DNA of 64,000 bases from Shewanella sp. MBTL60-007 (GTDB lineage: Bacteria > Pseudomonadota > Gammaproteobacteria > Enterobacterales > Shewanellaceae): positions 1 through 64,000 of the forward strand of contig NZ_BPET01000017.1 of NCBI RefSeq assembly GCF_019654915.1, given 5' to 3'. Shown piece after piece: positions 20,054 through 29,359 of the stretch; within the stretch, counting starts at the first letter, position 1; each line of letters begins with the position of its first letter. Under the pieces are notes generated by a model. It worked only from the letters and a program-made list of their open reading frames with translations, did no database searches and had not been told where the DNA came from. The position numbers were made by a program, and so were the translations under genes.

Positions 20054-20530
20054 TTAAAAAATAACAGTTTCAGAGAAGGCTTCACCTAGGCGACCAATTA
20101 ATTGTGGTGGCATTGGACTTAGCTGACGTTTCTTATTCATGCAGATCATCTCAATCTGGGCTGTGACGGCAGGCTTTTTGCCACTGGGGCGCCAGATCTC
20201 CTGTAACCAAACCGTACGGTATTTACTCTCAAAGTAGAACTTGGTTCTAATATCGATAATATCGGCAAACTCCACACCATCGTGGCAAAGCATATCACTA
20301 CGATATACGGCGAACCCTAAATCATGTTCATCCCATAACTTAGCTAACTCGTTTGCTCCTATGACATGCTCGCGGGCACGTTCAAAATACTTTAGAAAAT
20401 TAGGGTGGTACACCACACCCGAAAAATCGGTATCTTCATAGTAGATTTGAACGGGGAAGTGGTAAGTCTTGCTGTACTGAACGGGTTTAGATTCAGAGGT
20501 ATTTGACTGCAGAGATTGAGTTTGCGACAT
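20054..20530 (-). CDS. YbgC/FadM-type acyl-CoA thioesterase (hotdog fold)
   Basis: This is a 158-residue hotdog-fold thioesterase. The 4HBT-class active-site stretch YYEDTDFSGVVYHPNFLKYF at about residues 31-50 holds the catalytic aspartate (EDTD), followed by ERAREHVIG. It hydrolyses acyl-CoA or acyl-ACP thioesters; chain preference is not readable. About 20 low-complexity residues precede the domain (SQTQSLQSNTSESK). The gene is single, divergent from the OsmC gene. A member of the FadM branch is equally possible. Confidence 0.85.
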   Translation of the reverse strand: MSQTQSLQSNTSESKPVQYSKTYHFPVQIYYEDTDFSGVVYHPNFLKYFERAREHVIGANELAKLWDEHDLGFAVYRSDMLCHDGVEFADIIDIRTKFYFESKYRTVWLQEIWRPSGKKPAVTAQIEMICMNKKRQLSPMPPQLIGRLGEAFSETVIF

Positions 20531-20704
20531 AGATAATTAGCTTTAGTTTCGTCTGTGTAGGATGTTTAGGGGCAGTTTATCACAGTAAGCGACCTGTAAA
20601 TCGACTTACTGAAAAATTGGAGAAAGCGTGAGCTGTGCTTGAGTTTTTGTCGGAATAACCATTAGAATAATCTCATTGAAATAAATCTAATGGAGTGGTT
20701 TGAG

Positions 20705-21145
20705 ATGGCAGAAAAATGCGTTGAAGTTAAAACACATATGGGAGAAGGCTGGAAGGTTACCGCGCAGGTAAGAGAGCACCAGTTAGTCATCGACCAACCA
20801 ACAGCGGGTAATGAGGGGGCGAACCCATTAGAGACTTTTATATTCTCTCTTGCTGGTTGCATCTCTACCATAGCTCGAATGGTCGCCAGAGAGCAAAAAG
20901 TCGCACTTAACCATTTTGATGTCTCCATCAAGGCCCAGTTAAATACGTTAGGTCTGCTGGGTAAGGCTACCGACGATCCGGTTGGATTTAAACATATCGA
21001 TATCACAGTCGAGATGGATGCTGCAGTTAATAATGAGCCGTTAACCGAAGAGCAAAAACAGACGTTTATCGATACTGTCTGTCATCGTTGTCCTGTTCAT
21101 GACAACTTACTTAAGCCGACTTTAGTGACCCATCAAGCGGGTTAA
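20705..21145 (+). CDS. OsmC/Ohr-family protein
   Basis: This is a 146-residue member of the OsmC family of thiol peroxidases. Two redox cysteines are visible, in SLAGCISTIAR and TVCHRCPVHDNL; the latter matches the C-terminal CPVH block of YhfA-like OsmC proteins. That branch has no proven substrate, so peroxide detoxification is inferred from the family. ATG 20705 was chosen because GGAG lies 9 bases upstream; the in-frame ATG at 20690 overlaps that ribosome site. The gene stands alone. Confidence 0.88.
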   Translation: MAEKCVEVKTHMGEGWKVTAQVREHQLVIDQPTAGNEGANPLETFIFSLAGCISTIARMVAREQKVALNHFDVSIKAQLNTLGLLGKATDDPVGFKHIDITVEMDAAVNNEPLTEEQKQTFIDTVCHRCPVHDNLLKPTLVTHQAG

Positions 21146-21494
21146 CAGTCAGTGTTAGGCAATATTTCATCATAACTCACCTGTGATGAAATATTGCTCG
21201 ATTGCTTAAGCGGCTTATACCTTAAGATTGATTCACTCCTCTATGATTCATTCCCAGATTCGCGATGTGGTTAGTCGCTATAAAAGGGACCTTCTATCGC
21301 GCTTAATGGTTTTCTGCTCTACCATAACTTTTACCTCAGCTGATGATTAATTAGTAGAATATTTCGTCTAAGTTCTTTGAAATTTAGCTATTTAGTGTTT
21401 ATCTTTGTAGGAGGCTTAATGGTCGTCTTCTAGAATAGGTTATGAACTATAAAAATAATTTTTAAAAGAATTTATCAAGGATGAATAGCTTCTT
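21146..21494. other. Intergenic region with a strong hairpin
   Basis: The stretch follows the OsmC gene. It contains perfect 14-base arms at 21159-21172 and 21184-21197 with an 11-base loop. The arms are AT-rich and no T run follows, so it may be a weak terminator or an mRNA-stabilising hairpin. The remainder, up to the large GGDEF/EAL gene, is AT-rich and shows no further element I can name. Confidence 0.5.
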
Positions 21495-24400
21495 ATGGAA
21501 CAAGGCTTAATTCTCTCACTCATACAAAATGCCGCCTTATTACTTGCCATAGTACTCGTCTATGACGCCTTCCCGCGGACTAAAAAACGTTCATTAGCTA
21601 TCTTATGGCGTATCGGTAGCGGGCTTCTCGTTGCCATTATCACCATCTCTATTATGTTAATGCCCTGGCAGTACAGTGATGGGGTTTTCTTAGATTCAAG
21701 AACCATAATTCTCAGTATTTGTGGCCTATTTTTTGGCGGTATTCCCACTTTAGTCGCGGTGGTTCTAAGTTGCGTATATCGGTTGAGTGAAGGTGGGATT
21801 GCCGCATGGTCAGGCGTAGGTACTATAGTGACATCAGGCCTCATTGGTTACCTTTGGGGAAAGTATCGTAAAGGTGATATAGAGGATATTCGCATCAGTG
21901 AGTTATGGGCCTTTGGCTTTATGACTAATAGTGTGGCATTACTCTGGGGCCTGACCATGCCTATCGAAATGGCCATCGCTCTACTAAAACAGGTCACTAT
22001 TCCTTTGTTGCTTATCTTTCCTATCACGACAGTTTTATTGGGGTTGCTATTATCTCGGCGCATCGAAATTGAGCGAGAGCAAAAGCTCAAGTTACAGGAT
22101 CACCTATTGTTTAAGTCGCATTTTCATAGCGGAAATATGGCCATCGCCATAACCGATGTCGATCATAGCTGGATTAAAGTTAATCCTAACTTGTGTCAGA
22201 TGTTGAAGTATACCGAGGAGGAACTGTTGCGGGTCTCATGGGAGGAGTTGGTGTCTCCCGGCGACTTCCATCTGTATAAGCATCACTTTGCTCAGATGAT
22301 CGAGGGAGAGGTTGACGAATTTGAGCTCGATGTCGCTTTTATCGCAAAAGATGAGTCGATGGTGTACACCCACATGACGGTGGCCTGTCAAAGAGTGCAC
22401 TCAAAAGTCGAGTTAATCATTACAGGACTGTTGAATCGTACCTCTCAAAAGCAAGCTGAGAAAGACAAAGCCGCGAGTCAAGAGCAATTGGGGTTAGTGC
22501 TTGGCAGTAGTGGACTGGGTTTTTGGGATTGGGATATTCGTAGTGATGTTATTGAACGTAATGAGCACAGCGCTGCCATATTGGGCTGTGATGTCGAAAC
22601 CCTCAATCGGTCGCCTGAATTATGGATTAATGCGATTCACCCCGAGGATAGAGTTGCAGTACTTAAGTCGATAGAGGCTCATCTAAACGGGGAAAGCGAG
22701 CAGCATAAAATTGAGTACCGTATCCGTAATCAAGCCGCAGAAACATTGTGGATTTTAGATTCAGGCAAAGTGATGAGCCGCGATCGAAGCGGTTGCCCCA
22801 TAAGGATGTGCGGTATTCATACGGATATCACCGAAAGAAAGCGGGTTGAGGAGTCATTAAAGCTGGCCGCCTCTGTGTATAACAATAGCTGTGAAGCCAT
22901 GAGCGTGCAGGACGAGCAAGGGCATATTATTAATATCAATGCGGCGTTTTCAGATATTACTGGCTACAGTGAAGCGGAAGTTAAGCATCAGAATATTAGG
23001 ATATTGCAGTGTAGCCGTAACAATCGCAGCGCCTATGAGCAGATGAACCTGGCTCTCGAGGAAGAAGGGCGTTGGCGGGGGGAAGTATGGCTAAGGCGCA
23101 AAAATGGTGAGGAGTTCGTGGTTTGGCTCACGCTAAATACGTTATTCGATGCCGAAGCCCAGAGCCAGTTACGCGTAGCGCTGTTTTCCGATATCACCGA
23201 AAAGAAGCAAGCCGAGCAGATTATATGGAAGCAGGCGAACTACGACCCGTTAACAGGTTTACCTAATAGACGCATGTTGCTTGACTACCTTAATGCGGAG
23301 ATTTTGAAGTCAGATACTCGAGAGCTGCATTTTGCTCTGATGTTTTTAGACTTAGATTACTTTAAAGAGGTGAACGACACACTAGGTCATGACATGGGCG
23401 ATATGCTGCTAACAGAAACCGCCAAGCGTCTTAAAGGCTGTATTCGGGAAACGGATGTAGTCGCAAGGCTGGGAGGCGATGAGTTTACCATAGTTTTATC
23501 GGGGATCACCGATATCAAAGGTGTAGATAAGGTGGCTAAGCATATCTTAACTCGTATTGCGGAACCCTATAACTTGGGCGAGGAAACGGCCTATATTAGT
23601 GGGAGTATAGGCATTACGCTTTATCCCGATGATGCCTCGACTATTGAGGGGCTATTAAAGCATGCTGATCAGGCGATGTATGCCGCCAAAGATGAAGGCC
23701 GAAATCGTTTTCATTATTTCACCCCCTCGATGCAGCGGTACGCGAAGTATAGGATGCGATTAATTCAAGATTTACGTCAGGCTATTGCTAATCAAGAATT
23801 TGAACTCTATTACCAGCCTATCGTCTGTATGCAGGGGGAGCAGAGACTTAAGGCTGAGGCATTGATCCGCTGGCGCCACCCTAAACGAGGTCTGGTTTCG
23901 CCAATAGAGTTTATTGCGGTTGCAGAGGAAACAGGGCTGATTATTGAAATCGGTAACTGGGTTTTTCAACAAGCGGCGCGGCAGAGTGCGCTATGGCGTG
24001 ATCGTTTCGGAGTCGAAGTACAGATAAGCATTAACAAGTCTCCCGTTCAGTTTAGAGATGATGGTGAGAGCTTTGAATCTTGGGTATCTTTGTTAAAGAC
24101 ACTGAATTTAACCAATAACAACATCTGTATCGAGATCACTGAGGGCTTATTGCTCGATGGCAATAGCGCTATCTCTTCTAGGTTGAAGCAATATCGTGAC
24201 TCCGGCATACAGATCTCGCTGGATGATTTCGGTACGGGTTACTCCTCATTGGCCTACCTTAAGAAGTTTGAGATTGATTTTCTAAAGATTGATCAGTCTT
24301 TTACTCGAAACCTAGACAGTAATAGTGATGATTTTACCCTGTGTGAGGCGATTATCGTCATGGCCCATAAATTGGGCATGAAGGTGATAGCTGAAGGGGT

Positions 24401-24536
24401 CGAGACCGATTACCAACGTAAGGTATTAGCTGGTGCGGGCTGTGATTATGGCCAAGGTTATCTATTTTCAAGACCTGTGCCGGTTGAAAAGTTTGAGCAG
24501 GCCTACCTTGAGACCCCTCATATAGAAAGAGCTTAG
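21495..24536 (+). CDS. Membrane sensor with 5TM (LYT-type), three PAS, GGDEF and EAL domains
   Basis: This is a 1013-residue bifunctional cyclic-di-GMP enzyme. Residues 1-190 form about five to six membrane helices. SRTIILSICGLFFGGIPTL and YRLSEGGIAAWSG match the 5TM-5TMR_LYT sensor module. Three PAS units follow at about 205-310, 330-445 and 455-565. The GGDEF domain (570-735) has an intact RLGGDEF and an intact inhibitory site (RETD five residues upstream). The EAL domain (750-1000) keeps KAEALIRW, EITEGLL, LDDFGTGYSS, LKIDQSF and EGVET. Both activities look possible, so the sensors may set their balance. The signal is unknown. It is a single gene just upstream of the helicase gene. Confidence 0.93.
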   Translation: MEQGLILSLIQNAALLLAIVLVYDAFPRTKKRSLAILWRIGSGLLVAIITISIMLMPWQYSDGVFLDSRTIILSICGLFFGGIPTLVAVVLSCVYRLSEGGIAAWSGVGTIVTSGLIGYLWGKYRKGDIEDIRISELWAFGFMTNSVALLWGLTMPIEMAIALLKQVTIPLLLIFPITTVLLGLLLSRRIEIEREQKLKLQDHLLFKSHFHSGNMAIAITDVDHSWIKVNPNLCQMLKYTEEELLRVSWEELVSPGDFHLYKHHFAQMIEGEVDEFELDVAFIAKDESMVYTHMTVACQRVHSKVELIITGLLNRTSQKQAEKDKAASQEQLGLVLGSSGLGFWDWDIRSDVIERNEHSAAILGCDVETLNRSPELWINAIHPEDRVAVLKSIEAHLNGESEQHKIEYRIRNQAAETLWILDSGKVMSRDRSGCPIRMCGIHTDITERKRVEESLKLAASVYNNSCEAMSVQDEQGHIININAAFSDITGYSEAEVKHQNIRILQCSRNNRSAYEQMNLALEEEGRWRGEVWLRRKNGEEFVVWLTLNTLFDAEAQSQLRVALFSDITEKKQAEQIIWKQANYDPLTGLPNRRMLLDYLNAEILKSDTRELHFALMFLDLDYFKEVNDTLGHDMGDMLLTETAKRLKGCIRETDVVARLGGDEFTIVLSGITDIKGVDKVAKHILTRIAEPYNLGEETAYISGSIGITLYPDDASTIEGLLKHADQAMYAAKDEGRNRFHYFTPSMQRYAKYRMRLIQDLRQAIANQEFELYYQPIVCMQGEQRLKAEALIRWRHPKRGLVSPIEFIAVAEETGLIIEIGNWVFQQAARQSALWRDRFGVEVQISINKSPVQFRDDGESFESWVSLLKTLNLTNNNICIEITEGLLLDGNSAISSRLKQYRDSGIQISLDDFGTGYSSLAYLKKFEIDFLKIDQSFTRNLDSNSDDFTLCEAIIVMAHKLGMKVIAEGVETDYQRKVLAGAGCDYGQGYLFSRPVPVEKFEQAYLETPHIERA

Positions 24537-24641
24537 TTAAAAAGAGTCGGTTTTATCTTGGCTATTATCTGGCGCGGTATTTTGCTAGACTCCGCGCTCA
24601 CTTTTATTCCTTATACTCTTATTAACTCTATTGAGCCGACC

Positions 24642-25979
24642 ATGAACTTTGATGCATTCGATTTACATTCCAAAATATTAGATGCAGTTTCTGCGCGCGG
24701 ATACCAGCAATTGACCCAAGTTCAATCGCAGGTTTTACCCGTTGCCATGGAAGGTAAAGACATAATGGCGTGTGCGCAAACCGGTACTGGTAAAACAGCC
24801 GCATTTGCCCTGCCACTGCTAAACAGGTTAGTTAAGGAATATAACTTCTCAGCACCATGTGAGGCTGAACTTGAGTATCAACCTAAGCTGAGGGTATTGG
24901 TGTTGACGCCAACCCGCGAGCTTGCCATTCAAGTTGCCGATAATATTACCGCCTACGCGCAGTTCTTACCCTTTAAGACCACGGCGGTATATGGTGGCTC
25001 AAACATGAATCCACAGCGTAAAGCATTGCAAGCAGGAGTTGATATTCTGGTCGCTACACCGGGCCGCTTGTTCGATCATATTGGTCAATTCGGTCTGGAT
25101 CTTTCGAATGTGACTCATTTAGTCGTAGATGAAGCCGACCGCATGCTGGATATGGGGTTTGTTCGCGATATCGAAAAGGTTAAAAAGTTGGTCGCTGCTA
25201 GCCATCAAACGCTTTTCTTCTCTGCGACCTATAGTGAAGAGGTGAAAAAGCTAGCCGAGAAGATGTTGATTGCGCCTGAATGGATCAATGTTGCGACATC
25301 GACCACGGCAAGCCTTATCACTCAGGAAGTTTATTTAGTCGATACTCGCCGTAAGGCCGAGCTACTGTCAGAACTGATTGGTCGTAATAATTGGCAGCAA
25401 GTCTTAGTATTTGTTAGCACTCGGGAGAGTGCCGAGCATCTACATACCGAGTTAAAACTTGATGGTGTGAAAAACGCCGTCTTTCATGGTGAAAAGACTC
25501 AAGGGGCAAGAAATCGCGCACTCGAAGAGTTTAAGTCTGGCAAATTAAGGGTCATGGTGGCGACCGATGTGGCTGCTCGTGGTCTAGATATTGAAGCCCT
25601 GCCTTTGGTGATTAACCTTGAACTGCCATTTGCCGCCGAGGACTATGTACATCGTGTTGGCCGCACAGGACGCGCAGGCCTTGCTGGTCACGCTATCTCG
25701 TTTGTATCACCGCAAGATAAGAGCATGTTGCAGGAGATTGAACTGTTAATCGGCCAGAGCTTGCCGTGCATCACTATGCCAGGCTATGAAGAGGGGGCGC
25801 CTCTACCCGCACGTTATCGTGATGTGGTAGCTAAGCCTGTTAAAGAGAAGAGTCATAATAAACGAAAGTATCAGGATAAAAATCGCACGGCTAAAAACGC
25901 CGTTGGAAAGAGTAGCTTCCGTGGCGCAACATCGGGTAAGAGTACCTATGGTCGCTCGAAAGACAAAGCTAAGAAATAG
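24642..25979 (+). CDS. DEAD-box ATP-dependent RNA helicase (RhlE type)
   Basis: This is a 445-residue RNA helicase of ribosome assembly or RNA turnover. All motifs are present: the Q motif region GYQQLTQVQ, AQTGTGKT, PTRELAIQ, TPGRL, DEAD, SAT, FVSTRESAE, ATDVAARGLD and HRVGRTGRAG. The last 65 residues are basic and rich in Lys, Arg and Ser, as in RhlE proteins, and should bind RNA without specificity. ATG 24642 matches the usual family start (MNFDAFDLH); a longer frame to 24558 adds an unlikely hydrophobic leader. The ribosome site is weak. Exact orthology among RhlE-like helicases is uncertain. Confidence 0.9.
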   Translation: MNFDAFDLHSKILDAVSARGYQQLTQVQSQVLPVAMEGKDIMACAQTGTGKTAAFALPLLNRLVKEYNFSAPCEAELEYQPKLRVLVLTPTRELAIQVADNITAYAQFLPFKTTAVYGGSNMNPQRKALQAGVDILVATPGRLFDHIGQFGLDLSNVTHLVVDEADRMLDMGFVRDIEKVKKLVAASHQTLFFSATYSEEVKKLAEKMLIAPEWINVATSTTASLITQEVYLVDTRRKAELLSELIGRNNWQQVLVFVSTRESAEHLHTELKLDGVKNAVFHGEKTQGARNRALEEFKSGKLRVMVATDVAARGLDIEALPLVINLELPFAAEDYVHRVGRTGRAGLAGHAISFVSPQDKSMLQEIELLIGQSLPCITMPGYEEGAPLPARYRDVVAKPVKEKSHNKRKYQDKNRTAKNAVGKSSFRGATSGKSTYGRSKDKAKK

Positions 25980-26006
25980 CTCCCATATTCGTTAATTCAG
26001 CTTCAG

Positions 26007-26045
26007 AAAGTGGACACATCGATTAATCGTGTGTTCACTTTTTTT
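26007..26045 (+). terminator. Rho-independent terminator of the helicase gene
   Basis: An imperfect hairpin with outer arms AAAGTG and CACTTT (about 26008-26041) is followed by a run of seven T residues. Confidence 0.75.
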
Positions 26046-26185
26046 ATGGGGTAAGGTAACTCCTTTAAACTAAAAATATAAAGGATAATCCTCGCGCTAT
26101 TAATGAAGAAGCTTGGACTGAGTTTAGTGTAGTTTTCAAACCTAGATAGAAGCAGAGTATTTAACGATGACAAGAGGAGACAGTG

Positions 26186-26533
26186 ATGAGTAAGTTAGTG
26201 AACTTAGGCGTGGTTGTAACTGTGACAAGTTTGCTACTGGGCTGCGCCGTTAATGATGAACAAGCGAGTTCAGAACAATCGATAGTGCAGCAAACCGAAG
26301 TTAAGCCTGCGTCGGCAACAGAGTCTAACCCAAATGGCTGTAATTTAGACTGGTTTAAGAAAGTCGAAAAAAAAGTCTTCACAGGTGATGGCCAAGGGCA
26401 TGGACCCGATCTTGGCTCAATGGAGTGGCGCAGTGTGGTCGAGTTTAAGCTAGGGATCCGAGGTAACGAGGCAAATCCAAAGTTAGACTCAGAACAATGG
26501 TGTGATTATATCGATAAGCATTATATTGATTAG
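26186..26533 (+). CDS. Small predicted lipoprotein of unknown function
   Basis: This is a 115-residue protein. The N terminus has the lipobox LLLGC (Cys at residue 20) after a short hydrophobic segment, so it should be lipid-anchored. A Ser/Gln/Glu-rich linker leads to a C-terminal region with NGCNLDWFKKVEKKVFTGDGQG, EWRSVVEFKLG and SEQWCDYIDKHYI. Two cysteines could pair in the periplasm. I do not recognise a family. The start follows a strong GAGGAGA ribosome site. It lies between the helicase and CobW genes without obvious functional links. Confidence 0.8.
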   Translation: MSKLVNLGVVVTVTSLLLGCAVNDEQASSEQSIVQQTEVKPASATESNPNGCNLDWFKKVEKKVFTGDGQGHGPDLGSMEWRSVVEFKLGIRGNEANPKLDSEQWCDYIDKHYID

Positions 26534-26692
26534 GCGCCATCATTAGCGGGCCTTAGTTCTAAGCCCTTATCATTATATGTAGGCTATAGATTATGAAGGC
26601 CATTATCACGCCCCTTAGTTAAGGCTATGGGGTGACATTAAAGCCTCTTAGGGATTAGAATCACTGGCTATTCGATAGAATGAGCTAGCACT

Positions 26693-27805
26693 ATGATCCA
26701 GAGCATTATCCCAACCAATGTGATTACCGGCTTTTTAGGCGTCGGTAAGACCTCTTTGATTAAAGCCCTATTGCAGCATAAGCCAGAGGCAGAGGTGTGG
26801 GCTGTATTGGTCAATGAGTTTGGTGAGATAGGCATAGATGCTGGATTACTCAATAGCAACAAACAACAGGTACAGATCAAGGAAGTCGCGGGTGGTTGTA
26901 TGTGTTGCGCTGCAGGCTTACCTATGCAAGTGGCAATTAATCAACTTATCGCCAAAGCTAAGCCTGACAGATTACTGATTGAGCCAACGGGCTTAGGTCA
27001 TCCTGAAGAGGTGCTTAAGGTATTGACTCAACCTCACTATCGACAAGTATTAGCGATGAAAGCTTGTGTCACCTTAGTGGATGCGAGAAAGCTCGATGAT
27101 AGTCGCTATACTGAGCATGAGATCTTTAACCAGCAGTTACGTGTTGCCGATCTGGTACTAGCGAGTAAGGCAGATAGCTATAAAGGCTCACTCATGACGC
27201 GATTAACCGATCACCTTGAATTAGTCAAAGGCGCTGATAGACAAGCCATTACTGTCAAGCCATGGAGCCTTAAACAAGCGGACGAGCTCAGTCTATCAAT
27301 TTTAGCCTTGTTAGACCTTCCTCATAAAGGCGTGACCTCTACTAGTTCAAATAGTGCAGCAAACTCTGTTTCTGGCGTTGAGCCTAAAGTAATAGGAGCC
27401 ATTCAAGAGCCGCGTCTGATTGATCTAAATTATAGCCCGCTCTTTTCAGAGCAAGATACCGATTCCGCAGGGAGTCAATACAATCAATTTGATGAACGCG
27501 GGCTGCAGCGAAAGACCAATCAAGGTGATGGTTTTTATAGTTGTGGCTGGGTGTTTGAGCCAAGCTATGAGTTCGACTTTGAACAGTTAGTAGCCTTAAT
27601 CAAAGAGTTAGATGTTGTGAGGCTTAAAGCCGTAATGATTACCGAAGAGGGGATTGCTGGTTTTAACCGTGTTGACTCGGAGCTATCTATCGTAGAGATC
27701 GATGATGCCATGGACTCACGTATTGAGCTGCTTTCTATGTCAAAAATTGATATCCAAGCTGTGGAGGCAGCTTTGCTCGCGCTATCTTTGCGACTTGGCG
27801 CCTAG
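26693..27805 (+). CDS. CobW/COG0523 G3E-family GTPase, putative metallochaperone
   Basis: This is a GTPase of 370 residues that probably inserts or hands over a metal, most likely zinc, as known for the ZNG1/YjiA group. Seen are the Walker A motif TGFLGVGKTSL (residues 12-22), the metal-binding motif GGCMCC near 72, the Walker B region LLIEPTGLGHP, and the guanine-specificity motif in the variant form SKAD. The C-terminal CobW_C domain (about 280-365, including FYSCGWVFEPSYEFD) is present after a low-complexity linker. No zinc-regulated genes are adjacent. The client protein cannot be named. Confidence 0.88.
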   Translation: MIQSIIPTNVITGFLGVGKTSLIKALLQHKPEAEVWAVLVNEFGEIGIDAGLLNSNKQQVQIKEVAGGCMCCAAGLPMQVAINQLIAKAKPDRLLIEPTGLGHPEEVLKVLTQPHYRQVLAMKACVTLVDARKLDDSRYTEHEIFNQQLRVADLVLASKADSYKGSLMTRLTDHLELVKGADRQAITVKPWSLKQADELSLSILALLDLPHKGVTSTSSNSAANSVSGVEPKVIGAIQEPRLIDLNYSPLFSEQDTDSAGSQYNQFDERGLQRKTNQGDGFYSCGWVFEPSYEFDFEQLVALIKELDVVRLKAVMITEEGIAGFNRVDSELSIVEIDDAMDSRIELLSMSKIDIQAVEAALLALSLRLGA

Positions 27806-27927
27806 CTATCCATTTTAAAGACCAATTTTGCATACTTGCATGTTAACTCATGACTATTTTAAGTATCTTAGTCGCTCTGTAAGCAACAGAGCTGTATATC
27901 GGCGAAAATAATAACAATAATTAGAGA

Positions 27928-29304
27928 ATGACCATGACCCACCCTATGCCGCCAGCTGAAACGAATCGAGTCACAGTCGATTCGCCGATGATCACAGAGC
28001 CAATAGCCAAGCTATTTTGGCGTTATAGCATACCGACAATTCTATCTATGCTGGTGACGGGGATTTACGTGACCATCGACGGTATGTTTATCGGCCATTA
28101 TTTGGGTGAAGTTGGCCTTGCGGGCATGATCTTGGCATATCCCATCGCTGCAATCCTCTATGCAATAGGGGCTACCTTGGGCATGGGGGGCGCGGCGCTA
28201 GTGTCAATTCATCAGGGACAAGGTGAGACTCATATTGCGCGGCGCATATTGGGTAATACCTTTAGTCTGTGTTTGATCTCAGGTTTTATCACCACGCTAC
28301 TTGGCTGTTATTTCTCAAGAGATATCTTGGTGTTGCTTGGTGCCGAGGGAGAGATCTTAAATAGCGCTGATGATTATTTGTTTTGGTATTTTGCTCTAGG
28401 CACTTTCCCTATCGTGTCGATGGCATTTACCGCGCTACTTAGGAACGATGGTCGTCCTGGATTTGTGACCTTTGTTTTAATCTTAGGTGGCGTACTCAAT
28501 ACTGTCCTCGACTGGCTGTTAATTGTGGTTTTTCCCTATGGGTTAATGGGGGCGGCAATTGCGACTATGATCTCCCAGGCCGTTACTGGTGCACTGTGTT
28601 TACAGCATTTCTTTGGCAGTAAAACCGAAATTGGTATCAACCTTGAGCAGATGAAGCTTAAGTGGGATCACTGTGTCAATATTATCCGTGTCGGTATCCC
28701 TAGCTTCCTAATGAATATGTATCTAACCGTGGTGCTAACGCTGCACAATGTGGCGTTTCTTGCCGTGGGCACGCCGCTGCATGTTGCTGCATATGGCGTC
28801 GTGAGTTACACAGAGGCCTTCTTCTATCTCTTGTTTGAAGGTATCGCCTTCGGCGTACAGCCGATCTTAAGTTTTAACGCTGGAGCTAAACGATTCGACA
28901 GGGTTAAGCAGGCGTTGAAAATGGCCTTCTCTGTAACCTTAGTTTGTGCGGGGCTTGGCTTAGTCTTTATCTATGCAGTACCTGAGGTGTTTGTGTATAT
29001 ATTTGCTGGGGACAATGCCTTGCTTACACCTATTGCCACAGAAGGCATGCGTTGGTATTTCTGGGGCTTGCCGATGGAAGGACTGCTGTTAGTTGGGGCC
29101 TCCTTCTTCCAAGCCATTAACTACTCTAAAGAAGCTTCTATTTTGACCGGGGCTAAATTGATCCTCTTTAGCGCTATCTTATGGGTGTTTGCTTGGGCGT
29201 TTGGTGTACCGGGTGTATGGATTTCGCTAGCAACCTGCAGCACAATTTTAGTGATTTGGATGGGCTGGATTATGAAGCGAACTCATAATAAATTGTTAGC
29301 TTAA
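27928..29304 (+). CDS. MATE family multidrug or metabolite exporter
   Basis: This is an inner-membrane antiporter of 458 residues with about 12 membrane helices. The N-terminal half has the MATE signature IPTILSMLVTGIYVTIDGMFIGHYLGEVGLA (split here over residues about 35-65) and the internal repeat GIPSFLMNMYLTVVLT near 255. It exports drugs or metabolites in exchange for Na+ or H+; the substrate is unknown. Two ATG codons lie close together (27928 and 27934), and the first is kept for lack of a decisive ribosome site. It is probably monocistronic. Confidence 0.9.
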   Translation: MTMTHPMPPAETNRVTVDSPMITEPIAKLFWRYSIPTILSMLVTGIYVTIDGMFIGHYLGEVGLAGMILAYPIAAILYAIGATLGMGGAALVSIHQGQGETHIARRILGNTFSLCLISGFITTLLGCYFSRDILVLLGAEGEILNSADDYLFWYFALGTFPIVSMAFTALLRNDGRPGFVTFVLILGGVLNTVLDWLLIVVFPYGLMGAAIATMISQAVTGALCLQHFFGSKTEIGINLEQMKLKWDHCVNIIRVGIPSFLMNMYLTVVLTLHNVAFLAVGTPLHVAAYGVVSYTEAFFYLLFEGIAFGVQPILSFNAGAKRFDRVKQALKMAFSVTLVCAGLGLVFIYAVPEVFVYIFAGDNALLTPIATEGMRWYFWGLPMEGLLLVGASFFQAINYSKEASILTGAKLILFSAILWVFAWAFGVPGVWISLATCSTILVIWMGWIMKRTHNKLLA

Positions 29305-29359
29305 CGCTTTTCCTTTTTATAGGATGCATATTAAGAATAAAATGAAATAAGGATTTTTC

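Noticed and set aside
22500..24536. Long open frames on the opposite strand of the GGDEF/EAL genes and other large genes
   Set aside because: They lack ribosome sites and domains and mirror strong genes; they are shadows.
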